NCBI RefSeq assembly: GCF_000661915.1
Contig: NZ_CP007509.1
Location: 868,001-932,000 of the forward strand
Direction: 5' to 3'
DNA length: 64,000 nt
Source of the DNA: Stutzerimonas decontaminans
GTDB lineage: Bacteria; Pseudomonadota; Gammaproteobacteria; Pseudomonadales; Pseudomonadaceae
Shown here: piece by piece, positions 15,904 through 25,127 of the stretch
How the letters are laid out: every line of letters begins with the position of its first letter
Position numbering within the stretch: position 1 is the first letter of the stretch
The notes under the pieces: model-generated
Databases searched by the model: none
Seen by the model: the letters and a program-made list of their open reading frames with translations, nothing else
Told to the model about the DNA's origin: nothing
Made by a program: the position numbers and the translations under genes

Positions 15904-15991
15904 CGTAGGGTGGATCGGGGCGCGCAGCTGACGCTTTTCTCATCCACCTTCTGCGCGATCTGGTGGATGGTGAGGCGTCATCCACCCTACG
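15904..15991. repeat. 88-bp palindromic element with TAGGGTGGAT ends
   Basis: CGTAGGGTGGAT (15904-15915) and ATCCACCCTACG (15980-15991) are perfect 12-bp inverted ends. Inside, CATCCACC (15941-15948) and GGTGGATG (15962-15969) form a nested hairpin. The element occupies nearly all the gap between trmA and the purine permease gene. The TAGGGTGGAT end recurs at 30436-30445. It is probably a dispersed repeat that could be mobilised in trans or act on RNA stability. Confidence 0.65.
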
Positions 15992-15997
15992 CTGCGA

Positions 15998-17293
15998 TCA
16001 GCCGGCGAACCAGCCCAGCTTGACCACGAACAGCGCCGAGAGAATCCACATCGCCGGGCTCAGCTCGCGCCAGCGGCCGGCGAGCAGCTTGATCGCGGTC
16101 CAGGCGATGAAGCCGAAGGCGATGCCGTTGGCGATGGAGAAAGTCAGCGGCATCGCCAGCGCGGCAACCACGACCGGCGCGGCGACGGTGAGGTCGTCCC
16201 AGTCGATGCTGGCCAGGCTGCTCATCATCAGTACGGCGACGAACAGCAGCGCCGGTGCGGTGGCGTAGGCTGGCACGGCACCGGCCAGCGGGGCGAAGAA
16301 CAGGCTGAGCAGGAACAGCAGCGCGACCACGCAGGCGGTCAGGCCGGTGCGGCCACCGGCAGCGGTGCCGGCTGCGGATTCGATGTAGCTGGTGGTGGTC
16401 GAGGTGCCCAGTGCGGCGCCTGCCATGGTTGCGGTGCTGTCAGCCAGCAGGGCGCGGCCCAGGCGCGGCATCTTGCCGTCCTTGTCCAGCAGGTCGGCCT
16501 TCTGCGCCACGCCGATCAGGGTGCCGGAGGTGTCGAACAGGTCGACGAAGAGGAAGGCGAAGATCACGCTGATCAGGCCGATATCCAGCGCGCCCATGAT
16601 GTCCAGCTGCATGAAGGTCGGTGCGAGCGACGGTGGCATCGATACCACACCGTTGAGCTGCGACAGGCCGAGCAGGATCGACAGGCCGGTGACCACCAGA
16701 ATGCCGATCATCACCGCGCCGGTGACCTTGCGGTAAGCCAGCGCGGCGATCAGGAAAAAGCCCAGGCAGGCCAGTAGCGGGCCGCCGGCGCTGAGGTCGC
16801 CGAGGCCGACCAGGGTGGCCGGGTTATCGACGACGATGCCGGCGTTCTTCAGCGCGATGATCGCCAGGAACAGGCCGATACCCGCGGCTATGCCGGCGCG
16901 CAGGGCCAGCGGAATGCTGTGGATGATCCACTCGCGGATCTTGAAGATCGACAGGCCGAAGAAGATCACGCCCGAGAGGAACACCGCACCCAGCGCAGTC
17001 TGCCAGGTGTAGCCCATGGTCAGCACGACGGTGTAGGTGAAGAAGGCGTTCAGGCCCATGCCCGGTGCCAGCGCGATCGGGTAGTTGGCGACCAGCCCCA
17101 TGATCGCCGAGCCGATGGCCGCGGCCAGGCAGGTGGCGACGAACACCGCGCCGTGATCCATGCCGGTTTCGGCAAGGATGCTCGGGTTGACGAAGAGGAT
17201 GTAGGCCATCGTCAGGAAGGTAGTGATACCGGCCAGGACCTCGGTGCGCAGCGTGGTGTTGTGCGCCTTGAGTTGAAATAGCTTTTCCAGCAT
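15998..17293 (-). CDS. AzgA-like purine permease (NCS2 family)
   Basis: A 431-residue inner-membrane transporter with about 12-14 hydrophobic helices. The N-terminus LKAHNTTLRTEVLAGITTFLTMAYILFVNP is the AzgA-type signature. GMGLNAFF and the acidic FVDLFDTSGTL and GTSTTTSYIESAAG segments correspond to the substrate-binding half-helices of NCS2 carriers. The subfamily imports adenine, guanine or hypoxanthine by proton symport. Which base is used here is not determined. It is divergent from the DJ-1 family gene. I see no purine riboswitch-like structure in the 130-bp gap. Confidence 0.9.
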   Translation of the reverse strand: MLEKLFQLKAHNTTLRTEVLAGITTFLTMAYILFVNPSILAETGMDHGAVFVATCLAAAIGSAIMGLVANYPIALAPGMGLNAFFTYTVVLTMGYTWQTALGAVFLSGVIFFGLSIFKIREWIIHSIPLALRAGIAAGIGLFLAIIALKNAGIVVDNPATLVGLGDLSAGGPLLACLGFFLIAALAYRKVTGAVMIGILVVTGLSILLGLSQLNGVVSMPPSLAPTFMQLDIMGALDIGLISVIFAFLFVDLFDTSGTLIGVAQKADLLDKDGKMPRLGRALLADSTATMAGAALGTSTTTSYIESAAGTAAGGRTGLTACVVALLFLLSLFFAPLAGAVPAYATAPALLFVAVLMMSSLASIDWDDLTVAAPVVVAALAMPLTFSIANGIAFGFIAWTAIKLLAGRWRELSPAMWILSALFVVKLGWFAG

Positions 17294-17424
17294 GGTCGAT
17301 CCTCTATGTGCCGGTCAGTGTGAGGGCTGTCGCCTCTGGCGGGCGATTCGCGTGTCGTCGCAAAAGCCGCGCATCTTACACCGGCCGGCAGCGCGGTTGA
17401 ATTTCCATTGAGCAGGTGAGCGCC

Positions 17425-17988
17425 ATGAGCAAACGAGTCCTGATTCCGATCGCCGACGGTTCCGAAGATCTGGAGGCCGTAACCCTGATCGACGTGCTGC
17501 GGCGTGCCGAGTTCGAGGTGCTGGTGGCCAGCGCGGAGGAACGGCGCATGCTGACCTGCGCGCGCGGCACGCGGATCACTGCCGACGCCATGCTGCTCGA
17601 TGTGCTGGCGCAGGACTTCGACCTCATCGTGCTGCCCGGCGGCATGCCCGGCGCGAAAACTCTCGGCGAGCTGGAGCCGCTGGCCGAGCGCGTACGCCAG
17701 CAGGCCGCGGCCGGGCTGGACTATGCGGCAATCTGCGCGGCGCCGGCGGTGGCGCTGCACCCCTACGGCGTGCTCAAGGGCCGCCAGGTGACCTGCTACC
17801 CGGGCATGAGCGACAACCTCACCGGCACGCACTTCCTTGACCAGCCGGTGGTGGTGGACGGCAACTGCATCACCAGCCAGGGCCCGGCGACCGCCCTGGA
17901 ATTCGCCCTGACCCTGGTGGAACGTCTGGCCGGCCGCGGCAAGCGCCGCGAAGTAGCCGACGCCATGCTAGTGCCGGCAACGAACTAA
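17425..17988 (+). CDS. DJ-1/PfpI family protein (YajL-like)
   Basis: A 187-residue protein of the DJ-1 family. The start ATG 17425 follows AGGTGAG by 6 bases. Family landmarks are the N-terminal Glu in DGSEDLE (about 16), LPGGMPGAKTL, and the nucleophile elbow AAICAAP with reactive Cys near 105, followed by GRQVTCYPGM. Close relatives (YajL, YhbO, human DJ-1) protect against oxidative or carbonyl stress; claims of deglycase or chaperone activity in the family are disputed. It precedes the xdhC-mob-pao operon by 72 bp, but a hairpin region separates them, so co-transcription is uncertain. Confidence 0.9.
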   Translation: MSKRVLIPIADGSEDLEAVTLIDVLRRAEFEVLVASAEERRMLTCARGTRITADAMLLDVLAQDFDLIVLPGGMPGAKTLGELEPLAERVRQQAAAGLDYAAICAAPAVALHPYGVLKGRQVTCYPGMSDNLTGTHFLDQPVVVDGNCITSQGPATALEFALTLVERLAGRGKRREVADAMLVPATN

Positions 17989-17993
17989 CCTCG

Positions 17994-18054
17994 CCTCGGA
18001 TCGGTCACTCCTTGCATTGCCGGGAGTCCTGGCAGCAATGGGCTGAATCCGAGG
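17994..18054 (+). promoter_or_regulatory. two-tier hairpin leader sequestering the xdhC ribosome site
   Basis: An outer stem CCTCGGAT (17994-18001) with ATCCGAGG (18047-18054) encloses an inner stem CATTGC (18015-18020) with GCAATG (18035-18040). The outer 3' arm contains the GAGG of the xdhC Shine-Dalgarno sequence, 6 bases before ATG 18061. As RNA it could occlude translation start. It could equally be a weak terminator of the preceding gene, but no U-run follows. Confidence 0.45.
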
Positions 18055-18060
18055 AGATCA

Positions 18061-19035
18061 ATGGACAGTGTCGATCTGGCGGTACTGCGGCGGGCCCGCG
18101 ACTGGCTGCGTGACGGCCATCCCGTGGTGCTCTACACGGTGCTGGAAACCTGGGGCAGCGCGCCACGTCCGGTCGGTTCGCTGCTGTCGCTACGCGGCGA
18201 CGGCCGCGTTGAAGGCTCGGTGTCCGGCGGCTGCGTCGAGGACGATCTGCTCGCGCGGGTCATGGCCGACCAGCCACCGTCGACCTGCCAGCTGATCAGC
18301 TATGGCGTGAGCAAGGAAGAATCCGCGCGTTTCGGTCTGCCCTGCGGCGGCACCCTGCGCCTGCTGCAGGAGCCGCTGTGCGATGCCGGCTGGATCGATG
18401 AGCTGCTGCGGCGCTGCGCCGGGCACGAGCGGCTGCTGCGCTGCGTGGATATCGCCAGTGGCGCTGTGACGCTGCAAGCCGCCGGCCGCGACGCCGCGCT
18501 GCAGTTCGACGGGCATACCCTGCGCGCACCATTCGGTCCGGCCTGGCGCCTGCTGCTGATCGGTGCCGGTCAGCTGTCGCGCTATGTCGCCGACCTGGCC
18601 CACGGCCTCGGCTTCGAAGTGCTGATCTGCGACCCGCGTGAAGGTTATGCCCATGACTGGGATGCGGCGACGGTGCGCTTCGTCCCCGGCATGCCGGACG
18701 ATGCGGTGCTGGCCATCGAACCGGATGCGCACACGGCCATCGTCGCGCTGACCCACGATCCACGTCTGGACGACATGGCGCTGCTCACGGCGCTGCAGTC
18801 CGAAGCCTTCTACGTCGGCGCGCTGGGCTCGCGGGTCAATAGCGAGAAGCGCAAGGCGCGCCTGCTCTCGCTGGGCCTCGGCGAGCGGCAGGTGCAGCGG
18901 TTGCATGGCCCCATCGGGTTGCCTATTGGCAGCCGTACGCCGGCGGAAATCGCGCTGTCCTTGATGGCCGAAGTGGTGGCGTTGAAAAACGGTGCGCTGG
19001 TCAGCCAGGCGTTGCCGGCACAGCGCTGTGCCTGA
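18061..19035 (+). CDS. xdhC: XdhC-family molybdenum cofactor maturation protein
   Basis: A 324-residue cytoplasmic factor that loads sulfurated molybdenum cofactor into xanthine-dehydrogenase-family enzymes. The N-terminal XdhC/CoxI domain carries GSAPRPVGSLL, GSVSGGCVEDD (with Cys) and FGLPCGGTL (second Cys). The C-terminal Rossmann domain starts with LLLIGAGQLSRYV and continues ALTHDPRLDD and YVGALGSR, ending with HGPIGLPIGSRTPAEIA. It heads the operon with a cytidylyltransferase-like gene and the paoABC-type subunits and should serve those enzymes. Its stop overlaps the next start by 8 bp. Its leader is structured (17994-18054). Confidence 0.92.
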   Translation: MDSVDLAVLRRARDWLRDGHPVVLYTVLETWGSAPRPVGSLLSLRGDGRVEGSVSGGCVEDDLLARVMADQPPSTCQLISYGVSKEESARFGLPCGGTLRLLQEPLCDAGWIDELLRRCAGHERLLRCVDIASGAVTLQAAGRDAALQFDGHTLRAPFGPAWRLLLIGAGQLSRYVADLAHGLGFEVLICDPREGYAHDWDAATVRFVPGMPDDAVLAIEPDAHTAIVALTHDPRLDDMALLTALQSEAFYVGALGSRVNSEKRKARLLSLGLGERQVQRLHGPIGLPIGSRTPAEIALSLMAEVVALKNGALVSQALPAQRCA

Positions 19036-19618
19036 GCAGGGCGTTTGCGCGATCGTCCTCGCCGCCGGGCAGGGCAGCCGTTACCGCGCGGCCGGTGGCG
19101 CGGACAAGCTGCTGGCGGCCAGTCTGGCTGCTGCGTCTTCGCCGCCGGTGCTGGCGGCCACGCTGGCCAACCTTCGTGGTGTCGCAGAACGGCTGCTGGT
19201 GGTGACCCGTGCAGACAATCTGCCTCTGCGCGACTGGCTGAGCGCCAACGCTGCCGACTGCGAGGTGCTTGCGCTGGAAACCCGCGGGCTCGGCCACAGC
19301 CTTGCGCAGGCCGTGGCCCACGCGCCGGCAGGGCGTGGCTGGCTGGTGGCGCTGGCCGATATGCCCTATGTGCAGCCGCGGGCCCTGCGCGAGATCGCGG
19401 CGGCAATCCGCGAAGACAACCTGGTTGTGCCGACCTATGACGGCCGCCCCGGCCATCCGCGCGGCATCGGCAGCGCCCATCGCGATGCGCTGCTGCAGCT
19501 GGATGGCGATCGCGGTGCCCAGGCGCTGTTCGCCGCGCACCCGGTACTGGAGCTCGCCCTGAATGATCCCGGTGTCCTGCAGGACATCGACCACCCGGAT
19601 GATCGCAGGCCTAGCTAG
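19028..19618 (+). CDS. MobA/MocA-like nucleotidyltransferase for molybdenum cofactor
   Basis: A 196-residue GT-A-fold NTP transferase. The start GTG 19028 lies inside the xdhC stop region and gives VPEQGVCAIVLAAGQGSRYRAAGGADKLL, a standard nucleotide-binding N-terminus (LAAGxGxR...K). LVALADMPYVQP is the metal-binding Asp motif, and GRPGHPRGIG matches MocA-type cytidylyltransferases. MocA makes the molybdopterin cytosine dinucleotide form of Moco used by xanthine-dehydrogenase-family aldehyde oxidases such as PaoABC, which fits this operon exactly. It could be a MobA-type guanylyltransferase instead, but context favours CTP. Confidence 0.85.
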   Translation: MPEQGVCAIVLAAGQGSRYRAAGGADKLLAASLAAASSPPVLAATLANLRGVAERLLVVTRADNLPLRDWLSANAADCEVLALETRGLGHSLAQAVAHAPAGRGWLVALADMPYVQPRALREIAAAIREDNLVVPTYDGRPGHPRGIGSAHRDALLQLDGDRGAQALFAAHPVLELALNDPGVLQDIDHPDDRRPS

Positions 19619-19745
19619 TCCTGAAATTCCGGTACAACCTGCTCTTGCAGGACGTGCGCTCCTGCGGCGGACAGGCGGCAGGCCTGCCCGACATCAAAAG
19701 CTCGCGCCGAGGGCGGCCCTCCCACAAAAGCAGCACCCGGCACGA

Positions 19746-19785
19746 CCGCTCCTGTAGGAGGCGCGCCCTCGCGGCGAACAGGCCG
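19746..19785. repeat. REP-like sequence in the mocA-like/paoA gap
   Basis: CGCTCCTGTAGGAGGCGCGC followed by CCTCGCGGCGAA resembles the Pseudomonas REP arrangement of a CTGTAGGAG hairpin plus GCGGGC..GCCCGC. It lies in a 281-bp gap (19619-19899) inside an otherwise tight operon. The rest of the gap is C-rich, with short palindromes such as GGCAGGCCTGCC (19677-19688), and holds no credible gene. Confidence 0.4.
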
Positions 19786-19899
19786 CAGGCGCTGCCAGCG
19801 CCCCGGCCCTACCAAGATGCTGAACGTTTTCCACGCCACGCCAGTCGTACCCCAAGACGCACGGACAGCGCATACCAACGCCCAAACCGTGAGGCTGCC

Positions 19900-20412
19900 A
19901 TGAGCGAAAATTCTTCAGCTGCAGGTCATACCTGCACCATCAGCCTGGAGCTGAACGGCGAACGCCGTGAGCTTCAGGTGCAACCCTGGACCACCTTGCT
20001 CGACCTGCTGCGCGACCAGCTCGGCCTGACCGGCACCAAGAAAGGCTGCGATCACGGCCAGTGCGGCGCCTGCACCGTCCTGCTCGACGGCCGACGCATC
20101 AACAGCTGCCTGACCCTGGCGGTGATGCACGACGGCGCCAGCCTGACCACCATCGAGGGGCTGGCCAGCGATGCGACGCTGCATCCGCTGCAGGCGGCAT
20201 TCGTCAAGCACGATGCCTTCCAGTGCGGCTATTGCACACCGGGGCAGATCTGCTCGGCGGCCGGGCTAGCAGCGGAGAACCGTGCCAGCAGCCGCGATGA
20301 GATTCGCGAACACATGAGCGGCAACCTCTGCCGCTGCGGCGCCTATCCAAACATCCTCGCCGCCATTGAGGACGCACTGCCGACGCTACGCGGCCAGGAG
20401 GGTGCGCAATGA
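19900..20412 (+). CDS. aldehyde oxidase 2Fe-2S subunit (PaoA-like)
   Basis: A 170-residue iron-sulfur subunit of a heterotrimeric molybdenum hydroxylase. Residues 1-85 are a plant-type ferredoxin domain with [11 protein letters not shown] and, about 20 residues on, INSCLTL. Residues 90-165 are the helical [2Fe-2S]-2 domain with CGYCTPGQI and GNLCRCGAY. Both clusters have all four Cys. Unlike E. coli PaoA, which has a Tat signal, this N-terminus ([20 protein letters not shown]) is short and lacks RR, so the enzyme should stay cytoplasmic. The stop overlaps the FAD subunit start (ATGA). Confidence 0.9.
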   Translation: MSENSSAAGHTCTISLELNGERRELQVQPWTTLLDLLRDQLGLTGTKKGCDHGQCGACTVLLDGRRINSCLTLAVMHDGASLTTIEGLASDATLHPLQAAFVKHDAFQCGYCTPGQICSAAGLAAENRASSRDEIREHMSGNLCRCGAYPNILAAIEDALPTLRGQEGAQ

Positions 20413-21395
20413 CCCCGTTCAGCTATCAGCGCCCCGAACGTATCGACCAGGCCATCGCCCTGCACGGGCCGCAGAGCCGCTACATCGCCGGCGGCACCAA
20501 CCTGCTCGACCTGATGAAAGAGAACGTGCTGCAACCCGGCCAGCTCATCGACATCAACGGCCTGCCGCTGCGCGAGATCGAGCAGACCGCCGAGGGCGGC
20601 CTGCGCATCGGTGCGCTGGTGAGCAACGCCGACCTGGCCTGGCACCCGCAGATCGAACAGCGCTACCCGCTGCTGAGCAAGGCGATTCTCGCCGGGGCTT
20701 CGCCGCAGCTGCGCAATATGGCCAGCACCGGCGGCAACCTGCTGCAACGCACCCGTTGCTACTACTTCTACGACACCGCCACGCCCTGCAACAAGCGCGA
20801 GCCGGGCTCCGGTTGCAGCGCGCGTGACGGGCGCAATCGCATCCACGCGATTCTCGGCGCCAGCGAACACTGCGTCGCCGTGCATCCGTCGGACATGTGC
20901 GTGGCGCTGGCGGCGCTGGATGCCCGGGTGCATGTGGAGGGGCCGCACGGCAAGCGACGCCTGGAGCTGGTGGACTTCCACCGGCTGCCCGGCGACCAGC
21001 CGCAGCAGGACAACGTGCTGGTGGAAGGCGAGCTGATCACCGCCATCGAGCTGCCGGTAGAAGGTTTCGCCAGCCACTGCGCCTACCTCAAGGTGCGCGA
21101 TCGCGCCTCTTACGCATTCGCCCTGGTATCCGTCGCGGCGGCTCTGGAGATGGATGGCGAAATCATCCGCCGCGCGCGCATCGCGCTCGGTGGCGTGGCG
21201 CACAAACCCTGGCGCCTGGAGGAGGCCGAAGAACTGCTCAGCGGCAAGCGTGCGGAGTCCGAATGTTTCGCCGCCGCGGCCGATCGCCTGCTGCAAGGCG
21301 CGCAACCGCTCGCCGACAACGCTTTCAAGATCGACCTGGCCCGGCGCGCCATCGTGCGTGCCCTCACCGAAGCCGCCGGAGGAACCGCCCGATGA
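20409..21395 (+). CDS. aldehyde oxidase FAD/4Fe-4S subunit (PaoB-like)
   Basis: A 328-residue FAD-binding subunit (CO-dehydrogenase flavoprotein fold). [14 protein letters not shown] (about 32-45) binds FAD pyrophosphate, and [13 protein letters not shown] is the second FAD motif. The insert [20 protein letters not shown] (about 117-136) carries three closely spaced Cys, and [11 protein letters not shown] supplies a fourth. This is the [4Fe-4S] insertion of PaoB-type subunits, absent from ordinary xanthine dehydrogenase. The C-terminal domain has [11 protein letters not shown]. It overlaps both neighbours by 4 bp, showing tight translational coupling. Confidence 0.9.
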   Translation: MTPFSYQRPERIDQAIALHGPQSRYIAGGTNLLDLMKENVLQPGQLIDINGLPLREIEQTAEGGLRIGALVSNADLAWHPQIEQRYPLLSKAILAGASPQLRNMASTGGNLLQRTRCYYFYDTATPCNKREPGSGCSARDGRNRIHAILGASEHCVAVHPSDMCVALAALDARVHVEGPHGKRRLELVDFHRLPGDQPQQDNVLVEGELITAIELPVEGFASHCAYLKVRDRASYAFALVSVAAALEMDGEIIRRARIALGGVAHKPWRLEEAEELLSGKRAESECFAAAADRLLQGAQPLADNAFKIDLARRAIVRALTEAAGGTAR

Positions 21396-23593
21396 ACAGC
21401 GCCAACTCTCCACTGGGCAAGCCGCTGGACCGTGTCGACGGTCCGCTCAAGGTCACCGGTAAGGCCTGCTACGCTGCCGAAGCCGAGGTGCCGGGGCTGC
21501 TGTATGGCGCCGTGGTGTCGAGCAGCATCGCCCGCGGCCGGATCACGCGTATCGATGCCGTCGCCGCCGAGGCACTATCCGGCGTGCGACTGGTGCTGAC
21601 CCACCAGAACCGCCCGCCGGTGGCCAGCTACGACGAGCCTTACGAGGACGACGATGCCGCCGACGGCTCGCCGTTCCGCCCGCTGTACAACGACCGCGTG
21701 CTCTACAGCGGCCAGCCGCTGGCGCTGGTGGTGGCCGAGACCCAGGCGCTGGCGCGACATGCGGCGAGCCTCGTGCGCATCGAATACGAAATCGAAGCAC
21801 ACCAGACCGATCTGCAGGCCGTGCGCGATCAGGCCCACGATGCGCCTGCCGAGCTGCCCGAGCCGCGTGGTGATTTCGACTCGGCGTTCGCGGCGGCGGC
21901 AAAGCGCATCGACCGTGAGTACGAGACCCCGGTCGAGCACCACAACCCCATGGAGCCGCATGCTTCCATCGTCCAGTACCAGCCGGGCGGCGAGCTGCTG
22001 ATCCACGACAAGACCCAGGGCGTGCAGAACTGCCAGCGCTACCTGGAGCAGGTGTTCGACATGCAGGGCAAGATCCGCGTGCTTGCGCCTTTCGTCGGCG
22101 GCGCCTTCGGCTCCGGCCTGCGGCCGCAGTACCAGCTGCCGTTGGCGGTGATGGCCGCACTCAAGCTGAAGGCCTCGGTGCGCGTCGAGCTGACCCGGCA
22201 GCAGATGTTCACCTTCGGTTATCGCCCGCGTACCGTTCAGCAGCTGAAGCTCGCGGCCGATGGCGAAGGGCGGTTGCGGGCGATCGAGCACAGAGCGATC
22301 GGCCAGACCTCGCGCTTCGAGGACTTCACCGAGCACGAGGTGGAGTGGTCCGGCATGCTCTACGCCTGCGACAACGTGCGCCTCGGCTACCGCCTGGCGC
22401 CGCTGGACGTCTATACCCCGCTGGACATGCGCGCCCCGGGCGCGACCATCGGTGTCTATGCGCTTGAGTGCGCGATGGACGAGCTGGCCCATGAAGTCGG
22501 TATCGACCCGCTGGAGCTGCGCCTGCGCAACTACACCGACATCAACGGCAACGAGGGCAAGCGCTATTCCAGCAAGGAGCTGCGCGCCTGCTACCAGCAG
22601 GGCGCCGAGCGCTTCGGCTGGTCGCGGCGTCCGGTGCAGCCACGCAGCCTGCGTGACGGTCATCAGTTGGTCGGCATGGGCATGGCCACCGGTGTCTGGG
22701 AGGCCATGCAGATGCCGGCCTCCGCTCGCGCCTGCATCGATGCCGACGGCAAGCTGCTGGTAACCAGCGCCACTGCTGATATCGGCACTGGCACCTACAC
22801 CGCGATGACGCAGATCGCCGCTGATGCCATGGGCCTGTCGATGGCCGAGGTGGAGTTCCGCCTGGGCGATTCCAGCCTGCCGCAGGCACCGCTGGAGGGT
22901 GGCTCGGCCACCGTGTCCTCGGTCGGTAGTGCGGTGCAACGTGCCTGTGCGGGGCTGCGGCAGAAGCTGCTGGACGCCGTGCAGCAGTCGCCGGCTTCAC
23001 CCTTTACCGGAGCGAATCTGGAGACGGTGGAGTTCGCCGATGGCCAACTGCGGCTGAAATCCGGCGAGCATGCCGTGGCCCTGCGCGACATCGTCCAGGT
23101 CAGCGGCGCATTGGAAGCCGAAGCCAGCGTCAAGCCGGATGAAAAACGGGATGCCTGGGCGACGGGAACCCATTCGGCAGTGTTCGTCGAGGTACGCGTC
23201 GACGAGGACCTCGGCACCATCAAGGTCAGCCGTGTGGTCAGCGCGATTGCTGCGGGCCGCATCGTCAACCCGAAGACCGCCGGCAACCAGATCGTCGGCG
23301 GCGTGGTCTGGGGCATCGGCCAGGCGCTGCACGAGGAGACGCTGATCGATCACAGGCTCGGGCGTTACATGAACCACAACCTTGCCGAGTACCACATCCC
23401 GGTGAACGCGGACATTCCCGAAATCGACGTCATCTTCGTCGAGGAGCATGACGAGGTGGTCAACGACCTGGGGTCGAAGGGGGTAGGGGAGATCGGCATC
23501 GTCGGGGTGGCGGCGGCGGTGGCCAATGCGATCTACAACGCGACCGGCAAGCGCGTGAGGGATCTGCCGATTACCCTGGATAAACTGCTGTAG
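21392..23593 (+). CDS. aldehyde oxidase molybdopterin subunit (PaoC-like)
   Basis: A 733-residue catalytic subunit of the xanthine dehydrogenase superfamily. The N-terminal a/b hammerhead domain begins [20 protein letters not shown]. The Moco-binding region shows [16 protein letters not shown] (a Q/R-loop equivalent) and [13 protein letters not shown]. The active-site Glu is in [10 protein letters not shown] (about 700). Members oxidise aldehydes or N-heterocycles with water as the oxygen source. PaoC relatives prefer aromatic aldehydes, but the substrate here is not known. Together with XdhC and the MocA-like gene the operon looks self-sufficient for cofactor finishing. The electron acceptor is unknown. 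Confidence 0.9.
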   Translation: MNSANSPLGKPLDRVDGPLKVTGKACYAAEAEVPGLLYGAVVSSSIARGRITRIDAVAAEALSGVRLVLTHQNRPPVASYDEPYEDDDAADGSPFRPLYNDRVLYSGQPLALVVAETQALARHAASLVRIEYEIEAHQTDLQAVRDQAHDAPAELPEPRGDFDSAFAAAAKRIDREYETPVEHHNPMEPHASIVQYQPGGELLIHDKTQGVQNCQRYLEQVFDMQGKIRVLAPFVGGAFGSGLRPQYQLPLAVMAALKLKASVRVELTRQQMFTFGYRPRTVQQLKLAADGEGRLRAIEHRAIGQTSRFEDFTEHEVEWSGMLYACDNVRLGYRLAPLDVYTPLDMRAPGATIGVYALECAMDELAHEVGIDPLELRLRNYTDINGNEGKRYSSKELRACYQQGAERFGWSRRPVQPRSLRDGHQLVGMGMATGVWEAMQMPASARACIDADGKLLVTSATADIGTGTYTAMTQIAADAMGLSMAEVEFRLGDSSLPQAPLEGGSATVSSVGSAVQRACAGLRQKLLDAVQQSPASPFTGANLETVEFADGQLRLKSGEHAVALRDIVQVSGALEAEASVKPDEKRDAWATGTHSAVFVEVRVDEDLGTIKVSRVVSAIAAGRIVNPKTAGNQIVGGVVWGIGQALHEETLIDHRLGRYMNHNLAEYHIPVNADIPEIDVIFVEEHDEVVNDLGSKGVGEIGIVGVAAAVANAIYNATGKRVRDLPITLDKLL

Positions 23594-23722
23594 CCGCCGG
23601 CGCGCTAGGTGGGCTTCGGCCCGCCGTTGCGGCTGCGGAAGATGGAGCCGCTGATCGTCCCCACGATCCCGCGTGTGCACGCCGTGTTAGCGCTCTGCGT
23701 TCGAGGCTTGTGAACGCCTGCA

Positions 23723-24961
23723 TCAAACCTTCAACACCCGCCTCAGCAAAAACCGCCTCACCGGCACCACTGCTCGCTCCTGCACCAGCACGCACACCAC
23801 GATGCACAGCCCCAGATACAGCGGATAGAAGGCCGGCGTCAGCGCCAACTCCCCCGCCTGTGCCACGCAATCGGCCCAGTCCTCGAGGCATTCCGCCGAC
23901 ACCACCCCGAGCAGCTTCTCCGAGCGCGAGAAGAGGATGAACACCGGCACATGCAGTACGAACAGCGGCAACGATGCCGCGCCCAGGCGCTGTGACCAGC
24001 CGACCACTGCGGCACTGCGTGGCGTGGCGATCAGCGCGCAGAGCCAGACCAGCGCCAGCTGCGCCGGCAGCAGCAGGCCGTTGTGCAGCAGGAAGTACCA
24101 GTAGCGCTCGCCCTTGAGCAGCCACACCGTCGCCAGGAAGCTGACCAGCACGAAGGCCGCCAGTGCCAGCCGTGCTGCGATGCCGAGCTGCCCGCCCGCC
24201 GCGCGCCATTCGCGGAACAGTCCGCAGAGCAGGATGCCGGCAAGAAATTCCGGCAGGCGCAGCAGCGGCATGCGGTGCAGCATGCCGGTGACGGGAATGC
24301 CGTAGGCATCCTGCTGGATCGCCCATAGCGGCGGCAGCAGGTAAAGCGCGGCGATTGCCAGCAGCCACCAGCCCTTGTGGCGCAGGCGCATCAGGCGTGG
24401 CGCCAGCAGGGGGAAGCACAGGTAGAAGAAGAACAGTGTGGAGATCGACCACAGCGGCGGGTTGAACGTCAGGTAGAGCGGGTTCCAGGCCTGCAGCATG
24501 AACAGCTGCAGCACGAAGTTCAGGGCCAGCTCGCGGTTGTTCATGAAATATTCGAGGGCGTCGCGGGCCTCGCCGCTGAGCTCCTCGTTGGTGTCGTAGA
24601 CCACGTAGCGCAGGCTCGCCTTGGCATCGTCCGGGGGAATGCCTAGCTTGGCGATGATGGTCAGCACGATGGCCGTCAGCAGCAGGGAGAACAGGTGCAG
24701 CGGGTAGAGATTGGCAAGGCGCTTGCCGAGGAAATGCCGCGCCGGCTCGCGCAGCTCGCCCTGGCGGCAATAGACGTGCGCCAGCAGAAAGCCGGAAAGC
24801 ACGAAGAAGCTGCTGGTGGCGAAGAAGCCGACGCCCGCCAGCTCCGAGAGCCAGGTCGGCTCGCCCTCGACGTAGGCGTGCACGGTATGGAACAGCACTA
24901 CATAGATGGCCAGCAGAAAGCGTAGCCATTCCAACCCGATGAAATGTTCCGTGCGCGGCAC
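23723..24961 (-). CDS. acyltransferase family 3 membrane protein (OafA/WbpC type)
   Basis: A 412-residue polytopic protein. RTEHFIGLEWLRFLLAIYVVLFHT at the N-terminus carries the acyltransferase-3 signature (LEWLRxLLA...VVLFH). YPLHLFSL and PPLWSISTLFFFYLCFP are further family segments. About ten hydrophobic helices follow, and the tail is basic. Such enzymes O-acylate surface polysaccharides, LPS or peptidoglycan from the periplasmic face. I prefer GTG 24961, with GGGAG 7 bases upstream; ATG 25021 would add 20 residues, and longer versions run into the divergent hydrolase promoter. It is convergent with the pao operon and alone on its strand. Confidence 0.82.
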   Translation of the reverse strand: MPRTEHFIGLEWLRFLLAIYVVLFHTVHAYVEGEPTWLSELAGVGFFATSSFFVLSGFLLAHVYCRQGELREPARHFLGKRLANLYPLHLFSLLLTAIVLTIIAKLGIPPDDAKASLRYVVYDTNEELSGEARDALEYFMNNRELALNFVLQLFMLQAWNPLYLTFNPPLWSISTLFFFYLCFPLLAPRLMRLRHKGWWLLAIAALYLLPPLWAIQQDAYGIPVTGMLHRMPLLRLPEFLAGILLCGLFREWRAAGGQLGIAARLALAAFVLVSFLATVWLLKGERYWYFLLHNGLLLPAQLALVWLCALIATPRSAAVVGWSQRLGAASLPLFVLHVPVFILFSRSEKLLGVVSAECLEDWADCVAQAGELALTPAFYPLYLGLCIVVCVLVQERAVVPVRRFLLRRVLKV

Positions 24962-25127
24962 TGCTCGCTCCCGTATTGATTGGTTGCGCCATAAAACGAC
25001 GCCTATGCATGGGACTGGCATTCGCTCCAGCCGTTGCGCTGCACCGGTGATCGGGACGTGTGCACGGCTTGGCGCCGCGGCGGTCGGAACGAATATCCGC
25101 AATTGCACGACGACTAGCCGGAGGACC

